Shown piece after piece: positions 1 through 13,400 of a stretch of DNA of 64,000 nt. The stretch comes from Bidens hawaiensis (lineage: Eukaryota > Streptophyta > Magnoliopsida > Asterales > Asteraceae). The notes beneath the pieces were generated by a model. That model saw only the letters and a list, made by a program, of their open reading frames with translations, did not search any database and had not been told where the DNA came from. The translations under genes and the position numbers were made by a program. Location of the stretch: NCBI GenBank assembly GCA_021521415.1, contig JAIQDT010001663.1:372001-436000 (forward strand), written 5' to 3'. Each line of letters begins with the position of its first letter. Positions within the stretch are counted from its first letter, which is position 1.

Positions 1-2518
1 ATATTTTTTATATCTTTATCATAATATTTTATCACTCTTTCACTTACAACTATATTATGAAAATATTAAAAAATTATACAGTATTTACAGCAAAACCCCA
101 AATTTAACTTTTTCATATAAGTTTTCCCTTTCCTCTACTCACAATCACTAATAACCATATCATATAATTTGCACTATTAAGTGACCATAATAACATTAAT
201 TCATTAAATAGCCAAGTACACAAGTTTAATCAAGTAAACAATACAAGTTTAAATCAAAGATAAACAATAATCAAAACAATTGTCTCGTTTATTAAATAAC
301 CTAGGTATTCTAAGCGTCTTCTAGTCCTTCATCCTCTAATCACGATACCTGTAACATATGTATAAAATATGGTCAGCTATAAATATAGCTGGTGAGATTT
401 CCACATTTTAAATACTACGTAAAAACCATACAATTCCATGAAAACTTGTGAAAAGCACATAAGGCTTCTTTACACTCGATGCAATGGACCTGAGTGTAAA
501 GAACAAACGAAGGTCCTTTCCAGTTGGGGCTACCAACGTACTTGGATAATGAGGTCCCTTTTCCACTCGATACAAATGGACCTGAGTGCAAAGGGGGGCA
601 TATGATCATACTTAATGAGGCAACCACTTGAATTCCACGTATATAACAATTAAACAAATAAGCACACAAGTCCATGATTGAATTGTAGTTTATAAGTAAT
701 CGAAGTAGTAATACTTGAATTTTATAATGGATACATATGCCACCCCAAAACATTAAAACATTTAAAAAGGGGTTGTGAAAACTCACCTTAGAAATTGAAG
801 TAAAAGGAAAACTCGAAAGCGTTGAAGATGGCAAAGAATCGAACGCGTCACGAAAGCCGAAACGAGCAATCCGCACTAACTAGATTAGGTAAAAACGAGA
901 CTCAATCGATAATCGTACGGGGTTGTTTTATTGCATAACTTAAGGAATATTTTATATTATTTTATATTCTTGATTATAATATTATTATTTATGTTGGAAC
1001 GGAATTTCGGTTATTGTTACGATATAATTATTTTAATGACAAAGATACGAAGCTTGAACATTCGAAATACTTGAGTTAAGGTTTATGAGTCGAAATTATA
1101 ATCAATGGTTTTAACAAAAGATTTTGAAATGAATTAAAGTTTACATTTAGTATTGACGAAGGATTTTTAATTACGGTTTACCAAAACGAAAATTTGGATT
1201 TTAAGAGTGTAGTGGTGAGATATATTTTATATTTAATTTACATAATTTTTATTTAATTTAAAAAGGTTTGTATAGATTTATTATGATTTTTAAATAACTA
1301 AATAATTAAATAATGACTATATAGTTAATTAAAATGGATTACAAAAAAATAAATAGATCTTGACCCGGGTTTAAATTATTAAATGTATTAACAGTTATAA
1401 TGGTATAATATTAATTATAAATTACAAAAGAACAAACAAGTTAAAAGGTTGACACGGGGGTTTCTCAAAGGTCAATATGAACAAATAGAAGTTTAATATC
1501 TAAAGAAGCACTTTACGAAAGCTTCTAGAATTTAATTTATTTGATTCCATTTTTACATACTAAAGAAGAAAATTCTTCCCAATTTGAAATACCCTCTTGC
1601 GCACTAAACCAATGACTTTGAATTCAATTAGATGTGATCTCTAACTGTTTAGACACATTTCATAGTTGAAGAATGGTCATGGATTAGAAAGAGAAGAAAA
1701 ACTGAATGTTCTTCAAGTAATATTCTTTTCAACATTTACATCAACAATCTATGAGTGGTCTCGTGACCAACTTTGTCAAACTTGTAAACGCGATCTCTAG
1801 ATAGAGTCATTGACTAGAGATAATCAGTTGACAAGTACTTCGGTAGAAGTATCAAGTTTTTAAGAAAATTGAGATTGGGAGGTTTGGAATCGGTACCGAT
1901 ATTTTTCAATTTTTTGCCTATCGTATTGGTATCAAACCTAGCATTTTCGGTATCAATATCAAGTGTTTAAGAAAACCAGGATCGGAAAATTCGTGATCAG
2001 TGCCGGTATAGTACCAAGCTCATCCCTACATCAAAGAAAATCTATATCAACTACATCAACAATATCAAAAAAGACTCATTATCTTACAGAGTAGAGTATG
2101 CGTTTTGCGCCCACTGCATATCTTTCTGTAAAACATCTTCAAGAAAAAACTCGCAATTCCAAATACACTTTCAATAACTTATGATTCATCTTTCTTAAGG
2201 CAAATCAAGTCATTCACAACATTTTCTTGATCCTCCAGCTCATGAGCATCCTTCACTATGCTATTAAATTGCAAGATTAAAAGGTCCGACTCAACTTGAT
2301 TAAAAGAAAAGGTTAGTTGGTTTTTATTTTAGTTTGTTGGCTATAGTTGATATTATAATTTCGGGCTATTTTGTGCATGTGGATTCTTGGAGGGAGCAAG
2401 GAGTATAGTATACAAAGGGAAGGGCCTTGCTGTAAGATTGGAAGGGCTGGATGTGATAATAGCACTAAAGATGAAGGTTACCAAGTTTTATGTATGAAAA
2501 TTGGTTCTAATAACATCT
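1..2518. other. AT-rich intergenic DNA, no gene recognised
   Basis: No reading frame here resembles a known protein. The longest minus-strand frame (415-876) has no recognisable motif. The stretch around 780-830 (an 'aactcacctt'-type phrase beside an AT-rich tract) resembles the interior of the solo-LTR-like elements later in the window, so a degraded copy cut by the window edge is possible. I could not find both ends or a target duplication, so I do not call one. Confidence 0.4.
1612..1838 (+). repeat. Diverged direct repeat, copy 1
   Basis: This segment (beginning near 'agatgtgatctctaactg') is similar over about 220 bp to 3992-4215. Both carry the same order of phrases: 'agatgtgatct', 'gacacatttcat', 'ttgaatgttct', 'aacatttac', 'caactttgtc' or 'aactttgtcg', then 'gatctct' or 'aatctcc'. 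It is non-coding. Both copies lie upstream of the glutamate decarboxylase gene. The copies are clearly diverged, so this is an old dispersed repeat or local duplication of unknown type. Confidence 0.6.
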
Positions 2519-2536
2519 GATGAGTTTTTTGAGATC

Positions 2537-2710
2537 TGATGAAAATTGTCCAAGGCTTGATGCAAAACTACTATCGAGCCGGGGGTCTCACCGGAAGCAG
2601 CCTCTCTATCCTTATGGGATAGAGGTAAGACTGTCTACATCTTACCCTCCTCAGACCCTACCATAGCATTGCTATTGGTGGGATATACTGAGTACGATGA
2701 TGATGATGAT
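2537..2710 (+). mobile_element. SINE (tRNA-derived, Au-SINE-like 3' body) with 18-bp target duplication
   Basis: The element carries the block found at the 3' end of widespread plant SINEs: 'gggtctcaccggaagcagcc', then a short 'tatcc...ggata' stem, 'gtaagactgtctacatctta', and a terminal run of GAT triplets. It is flanked by a perfect 18-bp direct repeat, gatgagttttttgagatc, at 2519-2536 and 2711-2728. That fits target-primed reverse transcription. At about 174 bp it is near normal SINE length. Internal Pol III boxes are not clear by eye, so the 5' half may be degenerate. The family name rests on memory of the conserved body. Confidence 0.75.
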
Positions 2711-2728
2711 GATGAGTTTTTTGAGATC

Positions 2729-4650
2729 ACATTCTTCATCAGAGACCATTATCATATTCTTTGCCAATAGGGTTTTGATCTTGAATCAGTTTACAACATA
2801 TTGTTGCAGGTAATTTCTTCTACATCATAGTTCTTTACTTGTAATTACATATAGGCTTCAGTCTATTTGGTTTATGGTTTATGGTTCGGAACTGACGGAA
2901 TTTTAGTGTGTCCGGCTGAATTCTTGATCTTCTATCTCTCAAATTTTAAATCTCCATAACCAACCTCCATCTCCATCTTTCTTATTTCTCCACAAAATCA
3001 AGCAAATCAATAGTGCAAATTGCTTAGTTTTTCGAGAAGAACACAGTCATAGTGTTCAATTTCACACTAGATATCAAAATCAAAAACTCCCGAATTGAAT
3101 AATCTAGGGTTCGTCGGATAAATTAAACAGTCGGATCCGACGAAAGCATGAACTGAACCCTCAGATCCGATTGTCTTTTTCTCTGACGGTTCGTTCGGCT
3201 AATCGGTCGGCCAAAACCTTAAAACGTCGGTTCCAACGGAAAAGCATGCTACGTGACGCATCGGTATAGGCTAAAAATTCAGTCGGATCAGGAATGGTTA
3301 CCGTCGAATCTGACGGAATAATCTTGCTATTTTGGGAATTTGTATTGGTCTTGGGTTAGAATTGAAAAAAATTGGTTATAAATGACTATTTTAGGAAGTT
3401 TGCCATGATAAAATGTTAGTATTTTCGTCTGATCTCTTTATGAGAATTTCACCTCAAGTATTGTGTGAGAATTGACAAATTAGGTAAAGATCCTTTATAA
3501 AGGGGGAATAGAAAACATGCCACGAGACCTTTCAAATTACTTTTTTTTTGAGGGAAATCGTAACAAAATGCAAAATGAACAGAATTTTTGAAAAGAACCA
3601 ATTCTCCTTTTTAGTATAAACATCATAAATCAGTTGGAAAGGAACCTTTTAGGTTACGAACGAACTAGAACAAAGACTTTAGCATTTCCGCTACATGATA
3701 GTTTACATCGTGAAACACATGTCGTAGGTTGATATAATACGATGCTTTAATAAACCTATAGAAACGATCATGGATTAGAAAAGGGGGAACTAAAGCATGT
3801 AACAATCTTGACAAACTCTAATTTTCATACACTACAAATTCCATGTAATGTTTTAAATATAATATACCCTTTTCATAAAGAAAATAGATATATAAAAAAA
3901 TAACGTGTGACGACTGGTCAGTCGTTGGAGGCTTGGTGGAGATTGGAGAAGCACATAACTTGGGACTTAAGTACATATAATCACATAACTTAAGACTTCG
4001 AATTTTGTTAGATGTGATCTCCAACTCTTTTGACACATTTCATATATTAAGAATGGCCATTAATTAGCAAGAGGAGAATCGTTGAATGTTCTCTAATCTC
4101 CGCACAATATTCTTTACAACATTTACGTGGTAATCTACCTCGCCCAACAAACTTTGTCGAAACTCGTAAATGTAATCTCCGCATATCGAGTTGTTAAAGA
4201 TAACTATAATTGGTAGTTGACGATCCCAACCGAAAAGTGATTAGGGAAAACCTGGTGGTGATCTAACCTTAATGAGACGAATGAATTAATCACCACCTTA
4301 TTTTATAACTTGAAGATGTTTTTAATGAAAAAAAAAAGAAAAAAACTGTTGGTGATGAGGAGTTGGCATAAGATGAATTGTTTACATCCTTCTAGCAGCT
4401 ATAAATTTTGTGTTCACATATTGATATTGACATATTGTTTCCAACTTATACATCTTTAAAGGCAATATATATACTCCTATAATTGTGGCAGGTGCGGTGG
4501 TGATTATATGTGCCAATTGTAATTTTCAAATAAAAAAAAGATACAATTTTCAAAAGAATATCCATTTCTGAAAAAAATAACTAAAAATAAAAATAACCAA
4601 TCCGAAAGCTAAACGTCTTCTTCAAATGGCCCTAAATAAAGACTTTATTA
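2729..4650. other. Intergenic DNA upstream of GAD; no gene recognised
   Basis: Mostly AT-rich. The part from about 3080 to 3320 repeats the words 'cggatccgac', 'cgtcggat' and 'ctgacgg' several times, giving a locally GC-richer, partly self-similar patch whose nature I cannot identify. The second copy of the 220-bp direct repeat lies at 3992-4215. The last few hundred bases before 4700 should contain the distal promoter of the GAD gene. Confidence 0.45.
3992..4215 (+). repeat. Diverged direct repeat, copy 2
   Basis: Partner of 1612-1838 in the same orientation, with several short indels. It ends about 600 bp before the GAD start codon, so it could lie inside the distal promoter. No coding content. 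Confidence 0.6.
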
Positions 4651-4723
4651 CAATAGAATAATTTTCAAACAAAAACCCTTGTTTTATAACTTTGTATACT
4701 ATTCAACCCGCGTCCTTGGGGTT

Positions 4724-4730
4724 TATAAAT
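4724..4730 (+). promoter_or_regulatory. Candidate TATA box of the GAD gene
   Basis: TATAAAT lies 84 bp upstream of the GAD ATG (4814). A start of transcription about 30 bp further on would give a 5' leader of roughly 60 nt, which is normal. Position and match to consensus are the only evidence. Confidence 0.5.
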
Positions 4731-4813
4731 GCAAGTCGCTTATTCACCTTCCAAGATCATCCAACTGTCCATATTATCTCTCTCATTCAAACACACACAG
4801 TGAAACTGCAACC

Positions 4814-7800
4814 ATGGTGCTTTCAAGAACCGTTCATTCGGATTCGAATGACTCCTTACACTCAACATTTGCTTCAAGATATGTTCGCACTTCTCTCCCT
4901 AGGTAGATCTAATCTAACATATATATATTTGTTATAAACTTTGTTGTGAAGTTTATTTAGAGATTGGGTGATTATTTCTTGTAGGTTTAAGATACCGGAG
5001 GAATCGATCCCGAAGGAGGCTGCGTATCAGATAATAAACGATGAGCTGATGTTGGACGGGAACCCCAGGCTGAATCTGGCGTCGTTTGTGACGACGTGGA
5101 TGGAGCCCGAATGTGATAAGCTAATGATGGCTGCGATTAATAAGAATTACGTTGATATGGATGAATATCCGGTCACCACTGAACTTCAGGTATATTTGTT
5201 TCTCACACGTAGGAAACCTTCAATAATACAAAAATTAAAACCGTGTATCTATGTAAGATACAAAACAATATCGTAAAATACTTGTATTTTTGTGGGAGGT
5301 TACAATTTTAGTACAATATTAAGACATAGCTAAATAACATATGAAGTCATGAGCAAAAAATAAATTATAAAAAGATATTTAAAAGAAAATATTGACAATC
5401 TGGTGGACCACCCTGATCAATTCAACCTGTTTGACAATGAGGAACGATTAAATAGGCTTAACTAGACTAGCTTTATTAGCTGGTCTGATCAAGGAGTGAG
5501 AACACGTTATTTATGTGATAACGCTTGCTAGAAGCGGAGTGTATTTGTGGGTTTTATGAGATTTTGAATAATAAGTTCTATAAAGATAACTTGTAGGATT
5601 TATGAGTTTATGGATTACAAGTTCTTGAAATTAAATAAAGGAATAAGATAGCGTAGCGTGTACTAACATATAAAAATGAAAACAATAAACATTGTCATAC
5701 ACCATGAACTTGGTTGTAAGATTTATTTAGTTTCCTAATTTAAAAGATTTTGGCGTTTGCTTCAAGGCTACTCAAAACAAAAATGTGCATATGAGATCTT
5801 TCTCTCACATCATTAATTCATTATGCATATTAACGATTCTAATTAATATGGTATAGTTATACTGTAAGAAATTGCCAAAGAGCAGAATATTAATATTTTA
5901 TCCCAAAAAGCCGGTTAAATAAAACGAATATCTTTATTTGGTCAATAAAGAAAAAGAACCTTTTGAACGGGACAAAGATATATATTAATCGATGCTTAAC
6001 TAATAACCTCTTGATTAAAGAATGCAGCATACGCGGCATCATTATTATGCATCATGACATGTTGGACTTTTTATATAATACAATAACATATCAAATCTTT
6101 TTAACAGAGCTAACTTTTAGGAATGTTATAACTAATTCTTTAATATCATATCATTTTGTAATCAACAATATGTACTTGCAAATATTATTTTCTCAATCTC
6201 ATAAAACAACTTTCACAAACAGATATAACCATTCAAAATAATAATAAGCGGGTTTTGAATGCTCCATATATCAATATGTACGAAATAATTAACAACTAAT
6301 TCTTTTATAAAGATTTTTTATTAGATAACCTATAAGCAAGCACATGGACATATAAATTCAAGGATTTAAAAACAATGAATGTGTAAATGGTTTGGTTAAA
6401 GAGATCATTGGATCTCACATCTCACATGTGCATAGAAAAATGTTTTTTTTTTCAAATATAAAGTACAACCTTTTATAACAGATATGCTCTTTTCAAATTG
6501 CATTTATATTTAAGAAGACTGAAAGAAGTTTAAAAACTAATAAATTATATTACTTATAATTAAACTTAAAACTTATATTACTTTTAAAGACTACATAAAT
6601 TAGTGCTAATTAAAACTTAAAATGTAAAAGTTTTAAAATCGGATTTTTCCTTCAAAACTAATAAGATACAAAACTTATTTGATCTTCAATTTTTCCTTTC
6701 TAATGGCGATTGTTGTTAATACCATATCTTTTAAAATAATGTACTAATAAAAATTTGATATTGATCTAAATTACAATAAAGTTTTCATAGGTGCTATATT
6801 GAAATTAAGGGATAGTTATGAGCAAGTATAATTTATTCGGTTTTTTTGGTCTAAAACGTGGATAACCGAGTATATACAAAATTAAGATAATATAATAGGA
6901 TTGGTGGCCCATTAACAATGGGAAAGCCTTTAAAACACCAATGTTGAGAGTTCAAGTCCCACAAATAACATAAATTCGTTGTTTGAAAGGAAAAAAAAAT
7001 CAGATTATGATCTTATTTATAACAAATAAAATGCAATAAAAAATTATTCATGGTATTCCTTACAACTAATTATAGTAGTTTTTACGTCTGAAAATATATT
7101 CTAATACATCTGATTAAAAGTATGGTCAATTATTTTAAATACTTTTTGGTCAGTACTCATTAGGGCAAGTTGCTTAATTTGTTAACCCATTCAAAGCCTT
7201 TAATAATGTTAGGTCATGGTCCCTTAAAATATTAATGATGACACATGTTATGATACATCGTGGCTCAATATAATAGCTCTTTTCTCAGTATGAATAATTT
7301 AAATATGAACAGCATGGAAATTGCAACTTTGTTATCACGTCCAAATTATTATAAATACTTTATTGTCATTAGGGCAGGTTGCTTTGGTAACCCATTGACA
7401 ACCTATATTAGTAATGCATAATAACGTTAGGTCATGTTCCGTTAAAAATATTAATAATGACATGTTATGATACATCATGGTTCGTTATAATTTTTTTAAC
7501 AACTAAATGTTACACTCTATATGTATTGAACAATCTCCTATACATCATGTCACTATAATACGTTAATACCTATTTTAGTAATATGAATAATTTAAATATG
7601 AAGAGCATGGTAATTGTAACTTTGTTTTTACATCCAAATTATATGTGGTCACAAAATTCTTAATGTCTAATTAGTAGTGATTCAAATTTAGGGTGTCGTT
7701 TGGTTTATAAATATATTGGAATCGAGCATATAGATTTAATGGAAAAGAATGAAACAAAAGAAAATAATAATTTTTTTATTTAAGTGTAACTTTGATATAT

Positions 7801-9641
7801 GTTTTAAGCCTGTTCTATGAATGCAGAACCGTTGTGTGAACATGATAGCACATCTCTTCAACGCTCCACTTGGTGACACTGATACAGCGGTCGGGGTTGG
7901 AACCGTAGGATCATCGGAGGCAATCATGTTGGCTGGACTTGCATTCAAAAGAAAATGGCAAAACAAAATGAAAGCTCTTGGCAAACCTTGTGATAAACCC
8001 AACATTGTCACCGGTGCCAATGTACAGGTGATTAACAAAAAAAAAAAAATTTGCTTCGTGTGTAGTTAAAACGTTATTAGTTTTATTAAATTTTATTAAC
8101 ATTATGGTTTGGAAATTAGGTTTGTTGGGAGAAATTTGCAAGGTACTTTGAAGTGGAGTTGAAGGAAGTGAAACTTAGTGAGGGCTACTATGTGATGGAC
8201 CCTGAAAAGGCTGTGGAGATGGTTGATGAAAACACCATTTGTGTGGCTGCTATTTTGGGCTCCACCCTCAATGGTGAATTTGAAGATGTTAAGCGGTTAA
8301 ATGATCTCTTAGTTGAGAAGAATGCCAAGACCGGGTACATACGCATGCTAAACTTGTTAAAGGCTTGGTTAGTTAAAGCTTATTGCTTACGTGGCAATCA
8401 CAGGGTGCTTTATTGCTTTAACTAACCAAACCACAATGCATAGTTTAAGTTCGCAGTCCTTTTGAAATTACTAATTTGTATCTTATGAAACTTGTTATCA
8501 TGATATTGTAGATGGGATACTCCAATTCATGTGGATGCTGCAAGCGGTGGATTTATTGCACCATTTATTTACCCAGAACTGGAATGGGATTTCCGGTTAC
8601 CATTAGTAAAGAGTATAAACGTTAGTGGTCACAAGTATGGTCTTGTTTATGCTGGAGTCGGGTGGGTGATTTGGAGGAACAAAGAAGACTTGCCTGAAGA
8701 GCTCATCTTTCACATTAACTACCTTGGTGCTGATCAACCAACTTTCACTCTCAACTTCTCCAAAGGTAAATTATTTAAATCATGTTTTGCTTTGTGTTTT
8801 CTAACTTGACCCAATCAGTGATTATCATGTTGACAAATATAACCTTAATTGATTATCTTTCAGGTTCTAATCAAATAATTGCTCAGTATTATCAGCTTAT
8901 TCGCTTGGGTTTCGAGGTTAGTTTTCTTTTCTTTTCATTTTTTTTTGAAATATTTTATCATAGTAGGGATGGCCTATGGTGTTACGAAAAAAGAATCGGT
9001 TTAGGTTCACTGAATTTAAAACTGCTTTTAGATATGAAAGAATATAAACGAGTTTAGAAGAATTTGTTATGAAAAAATTTATTAAACCTTTTTTAACGGG
9101 TTAAACTAGACCGGGCTCAAATGTATAGTAACCACTAGCATATGTACAACTAATATATATTTATGCTTAGGGATACAAAAACATAATGGAAAATTGTCGA
9201 GAGAACGCAATAGTCCTAAAGGAAGGATTAGAGAAAACCGGACGCTTTAACATCATCTCCAAGGACGATGGGGTCCCACTTGTAGCCTTTTCACTAAAAG
9301 ACCACAGTCAACACAACGAGTTTGAAATATCAGACATGTTAAGACGGTTTGGGTGGATTGTGCCAGCTTACACAATGCCCCCTGATGCCCAACACATCAC
9401 TGTTTTGAGAGTTGTTATCAGGGAAGACTTTTCAAGGACACTGGCCGAACGGCTCGTGGTTGACATTGAGAAGGTGCTTCACGAGCTCGATACGTTACCG
9501 GCTAGAGTCAATGCTAAGATTGAGGTTTGTGAAGAGAAGGGACTAGTGGTCGATGAAGGCGAACTTGATGTGCAAAGGAAGTTTACAACTGCTTGGAAGA
9601 AGTTTGTAGCTGACAAGAAGAAAACTAATGGTGTGTGTTAG
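4814..9641 (+). CDS. GAD: Glutamate decarboxylase, 7 exons, intact
   Basis: Converts L-glutamate to GABA and CO2 in the cytosol, using PLP (EC 4.1.1.15). Exons: 4814-4902, 4985-5189, 7827-8027, 8120-8334, 8512-8765, 8864-8916, 9171-9641. All introns are GT...AG and the frame stays open, giving 495 aa, the usual plant GAD length. The start is the ATG opening MVLSRTV, matching the family N-terminus. Visible landmarks: [20 protein letters not shown] (about 27-46), [17 protein letters not shown] in exon 3, HVDAASGG with Asp245, and [10 protein letters not shown] with Lys278 as the expected PLP Schiff-base residue. The C-terminal tail [17 protein letters not shown] has the Trp plus lysine cluster of the calmodulin-binding, autoinhibitory domain of plant GADs, so activation by Ca2+/calmodulin is expected. 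Intron 2 is unusually long (2.6 kb). I see no broken residue or frameshift. Which GAD paralogue this is cannot be decided here. Confidence 0.96.
7140..7660 (+). repeat. Diverged tandem duplication inside GAD intron 2
   Basis: About 7140-7350 and 7365-7650 share a run of phrases in the same order: 'cattagggca', 'ttgct', 'gttaggtcat', 'tgttatgatacatc', 'atgaataatttaaatatga', 'agcatgg', 'ccaaattat'. The second copy contains extra AT-rich sequence. Non-coding; probably an old local duplication or two copies of an unrecognised small transposon. It ends about 170 bp before exon 3. Confidence 0.55.
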
Positions 9642-10248
9642 ATTTGATTATATCTTGTTTTGGGAATTTTAATAATGGATTTTAATTGTGTGATGGTTTT
9701 ATACTTTTATTGAACTATTTTAAGCCCATCTAATAATGGATTATTTTTTGTTGGTTTAATATAATCTCGTGTGTCCGGGGTCCAATCAAATGATCCCAGA
9801 ATTGGTCGATTCGGAATCGGCTGAATTGGATAAAGGGTTGTTTTGTCGATAGCATTATCTGATGTGGGATGCTTTCGCTTGAGAGATAGGCCTGCCGGGT
9901 GTGAGAAACATAAACTAAGACTAGGAACTATATCATTAGAGCTATAATTTTAACATCAAGAGCATACCTTATTATGAAAAAGGGCTAAAACCAAAGCTAA
10001 GGAGCTAATTAACACCGATGGGCCGGCCAATCCTAACATCATTTATGAGTAGCCGGACGACGAAGCCTCATCCTCAGAAAAAGATGTCTCCGACGTAACT
10101 CTCCCAGCAAGAAAAACTTTCCGGGAAGTGCCTCCTTGCATTAAAGCACATTCCGGGAGTTAAAGGTCATAGGGCTCATAAACATTATCTATTTCTTATC
10201 TTAAGGGCGCACAATCCAAAGTCTCAAATCAGACTAGTGTCAATCTAT
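9642..10248. other. GAD 3' flank and intergenic sequence
   Basis: The first 100 bp or so after the stop should hold the 3' UTR and polyadenylation signals (T-rich, with AATAATGGATT repeated). The rest (about 9770-10240) is of higher GC content and looks repeat-like ('tccggggtccaatcaaatg', 'gagagataggcctgccggg'), but I could not define ends or a coding frame. Confidence 0.4.
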
Positions 10249-10425
10249 ATTATAAATAAATATTGATTATTTGGATTATTTTTAATTTTCGGGCATAGTA
10301 GGGACTCATGGGATGATTAAGATAATGAGTCTCTCATTTTTTTTTTGACACATAGGGTGTTTATTTCTTCATTTTTGACTTCAATTTCTTCATTTTAAGA
10401 GTGTTGATTTTGTTTTCACTATGCG
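10249..10425 (+). repeat. Isolated piece of the 369-bp satellite
   Basis: From 'ttataaataaatattgatta' to 'ttttcactatgcgggg' this follows the satellite monomers at 23508-37890 almost word for word ('gggactcatgggatgatta', 'gagtctctcattt', 'catttcttcattt', 'ttttcactatgcgggg'). It is in the same orientation as those arrays, 13 kb away. The copia gag fragment begins at its right edge, and the last codons of that fragment's frame are written in this satellite sequence. Confidence 0.85.
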
Positions 10426-13400
10426 GGGATCCATCACCTATTCTACCCGAATCAGTGTTTGAACAAATTGGTTGAGCACGGTCAACACATTTGTTTGCTA
10501 CATTATCCGAATCAATCCGAATAACTTTCTTCGGATTAACATTCGAATACATTATAACACACTCATCAACTTGATTTTCTTTTATGTTTGGAAACAAATC
10601 AGTCTTTCGAGTTAATGGGCTTTTGATATCATCTATCTTTGTTTTACACTTTTTGAAGACATGGCTCGATTCACCACACTTGAAACATAATCTAGAGTCC
10701 AAAGATTTTGATGGTGAAGCACAGGTCGTCTTTGATAGCAAAGATTGACGAATATCATCTTTGGGTTTCTCAATCGTTACCGACTTTGGAACTTCATGTT
10801 TTAAACCCTTTTTGTTTTTATAAAATTCAAGATTTGTTGAATTCGAAGAATTTTCCAATCATGAAGATTTGACAAATTTAATGTGTTTGAAAACATTACT
10901 TTGAGATTTCACTTGAACATTTGCAGATTTTGATTGAAAGAATTTATGTTCAAGGTCGGTAACTTTTGAAGTATCATCTTGATATACACTTTCAATCATT
11001 TCAGGTTTAAGAAGGTTCAAAGGAATTTCCTTGTCTGAGAACACTTTTGATAAACCCTTTAATTTAAATACTTTCCCATTTGAAGAAACCGACTGAGGAT
11101 TGATAAATTTCATCAATTCCTCATCAGTTACAGTCGGTTTATTTGACATCTTTAATTTAGGAGTTACATCAATCATTTTCACTGAACTATCCGACAACTT
11201 TGAGTCATGAACCGCCTGCTCAAACTCTTCGGGTTCACACAGAATATGATTGTCAACAGGTATATCTTTGTTTTTGACAATCTCATTTGGTTCAGTCAAC
11301 TCCTCGATTGAACCATCCAATTCATTTTTGGTGAAAACATTTTTACTTTTGACATGAATTGGTTCACGAGTAGATTCAGTTGTATCAACATTCTCAGATT
11401 TAACAGTAGGCATATCTGAACATTTTTCCACATCGGGAATGCTACTGTAATCATGCTTAAAAGGAGGTGGAATTTCGACATATCCCAAACCTTGTTTTCC
11501 ATTTTTCTTATGTGAATGGTTAACTTCGATTATTTCATTTAAAAGAAATGAAGAATCTCTGAATTTTCCAAGCTTGTTTTTAAGTTCCATTACTTCATTT
11601 TCGAGATTGGAAATACAAGTTCGGAGTCGAAGAATCTCCTTAAAATGTTGATCAACTTCGATGTAGCATTCATTGATCTTAAAGCTAAGGTTCAGTGTAA
11701 GATCATCTTCAATGTAGCCATTCATTTAGACAGTGAATTTTCCAAGCTCTAGCAACTTCGTTGATCAACTTCGATGCTTTCAGACAGTTTTTGAATTTTA
11801 GGAGTTGATTGCTCTAGCAATTTTGTTTTCTGTTTGTAGCATTCATTGATCTTAAAGTTCTCTTTTGTGAGAGTATTGTTCTGATTTAAGGCTGTTTCAA
11901 GTTTGGCTTTAAATACAGCACATTCAGCACAATCAATCACGTCAGTTAAAGATTCAGATACATTAGTTTGAGGTTGAACACATACCTCATCAATCTTAGC
12001 CATGCATGCATAAGATTCAACTTGATCAGGGATTGATTCAGTTTGAAAAGACAGGCTTTGATCAGGATCTGTCTCAGAATCAGATGAATCAGTTCCCTCA
12101 GATACATTATCACTGCTAGCATCTTCGAATTTCTCTATTGGTTCAACAATTGCCACATTTGCTTGATTTCCCAACAGACGTTGAGACCAATAAACAACTT
12201 CATTAACCACCAGAGCTTGAGTAGCAGGAGACTTATCTTGTTCACCACCAGATACAGTCATGTTACTTTTATCCCCACCAGATGAATTCTTTCCTGAAGA
12301 TCTGTCTGAATTGCGTGGCCCAGAATATTCTTTTTTTGGCTTATCACATTCTTTGGCAAAATGGCCAAAGTCCCCGCAATTGTAACATTTCACCTTCAGT
12401 TTATCAAATCCGACCCTTTTATTCAAAGCAGGAAGATTTTTCCCAGTACGCTGCATGAATCTCTTTACTTTTCTAACAATCATAGCCATGTTCCACTTGA
12501 GATCCATTGATTCAAGATCATCCGGGGTCAATTTGATCATAATCTTCATCTGTTAATTCACTTGTGGCAATCTTGCTTCCAACAAGTTGTTCATATGAAG
12601 ACATGAAAGCACACAAGAATGCAAACTGTTGTTCAGCCTCTTGCAGATTTACTTTAGGAAAGTTTGATGATGGAGCACTTGTGTTTGCACTAGCTCCATT
12701 TGCCATAAAGCATACATTAGGAGAACAGTTTACATTAGGAATTTCTTCTTGAGATTGAGCAAAGAAAGCATTGATTGGTACAGAACTTGAAGAATGATTT
12801 GCTGGCAAGGCACCCCCATAGAGTGAAGGGTTTTGAGTTGAAGATTGCTGATTTTGGTTTTCTTTCAACGAGTTTTGACATTTAATATCAAATTTCCTTT
12901 CTTCAATCTTGTTAATGAATTGCACAACTGTGAGCTTGGTGTTTCGAAAAAAACCGTTTTCTTTCAATACAAATAGAAAAGTTGAATATGAAGGAGGTAA
13001 AGCATTCTTCAGTGTATCAATCTTATCTGTTTCAGTTGGCTCAAGATTGGCACTTGACATCTCCACAATCAAATGACTAAATCGGTTAATCATCTCTTCA
13101 ACTGTCTCGTTTTTCATCAAAATAAAATTTCTAAATGGAAATTTTACGAGCGTCTTCTTACTCTCGAGTGTGTTCCCCAAACTTATTGTTCTCAAAGTTG
13201 TGAACAAAGAAGCACAAATCTTAATTGTACTGTATTGATGAAATATTTGTTCCGGTAATGCCACAGTAAGAGTTGAGTAGGCTTTAGTTTCACTCTCAAA
13301 ATCTTTCATTTCTTGAGTTTCATACTCTTTGAATTCCTTTGGTGTCCATACCATGTTGTCACTGCCTACCAAAGGTGCCGCATACACGTCGTCTAGAAAA

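Noticed and set aside
415..876. 153-codon minus-strand frame
   Set aside because: No known motif, composition like the surrounding AT-rich repeat, no supporting splice or promoter context.
6880..6975. tRNA-like phrase 'gagagttcaagtcccac'
   Set aside because: No cloverleaf can be built around it and no anticodon stem is visible; likely chance or an old relic within GAD intron 2.
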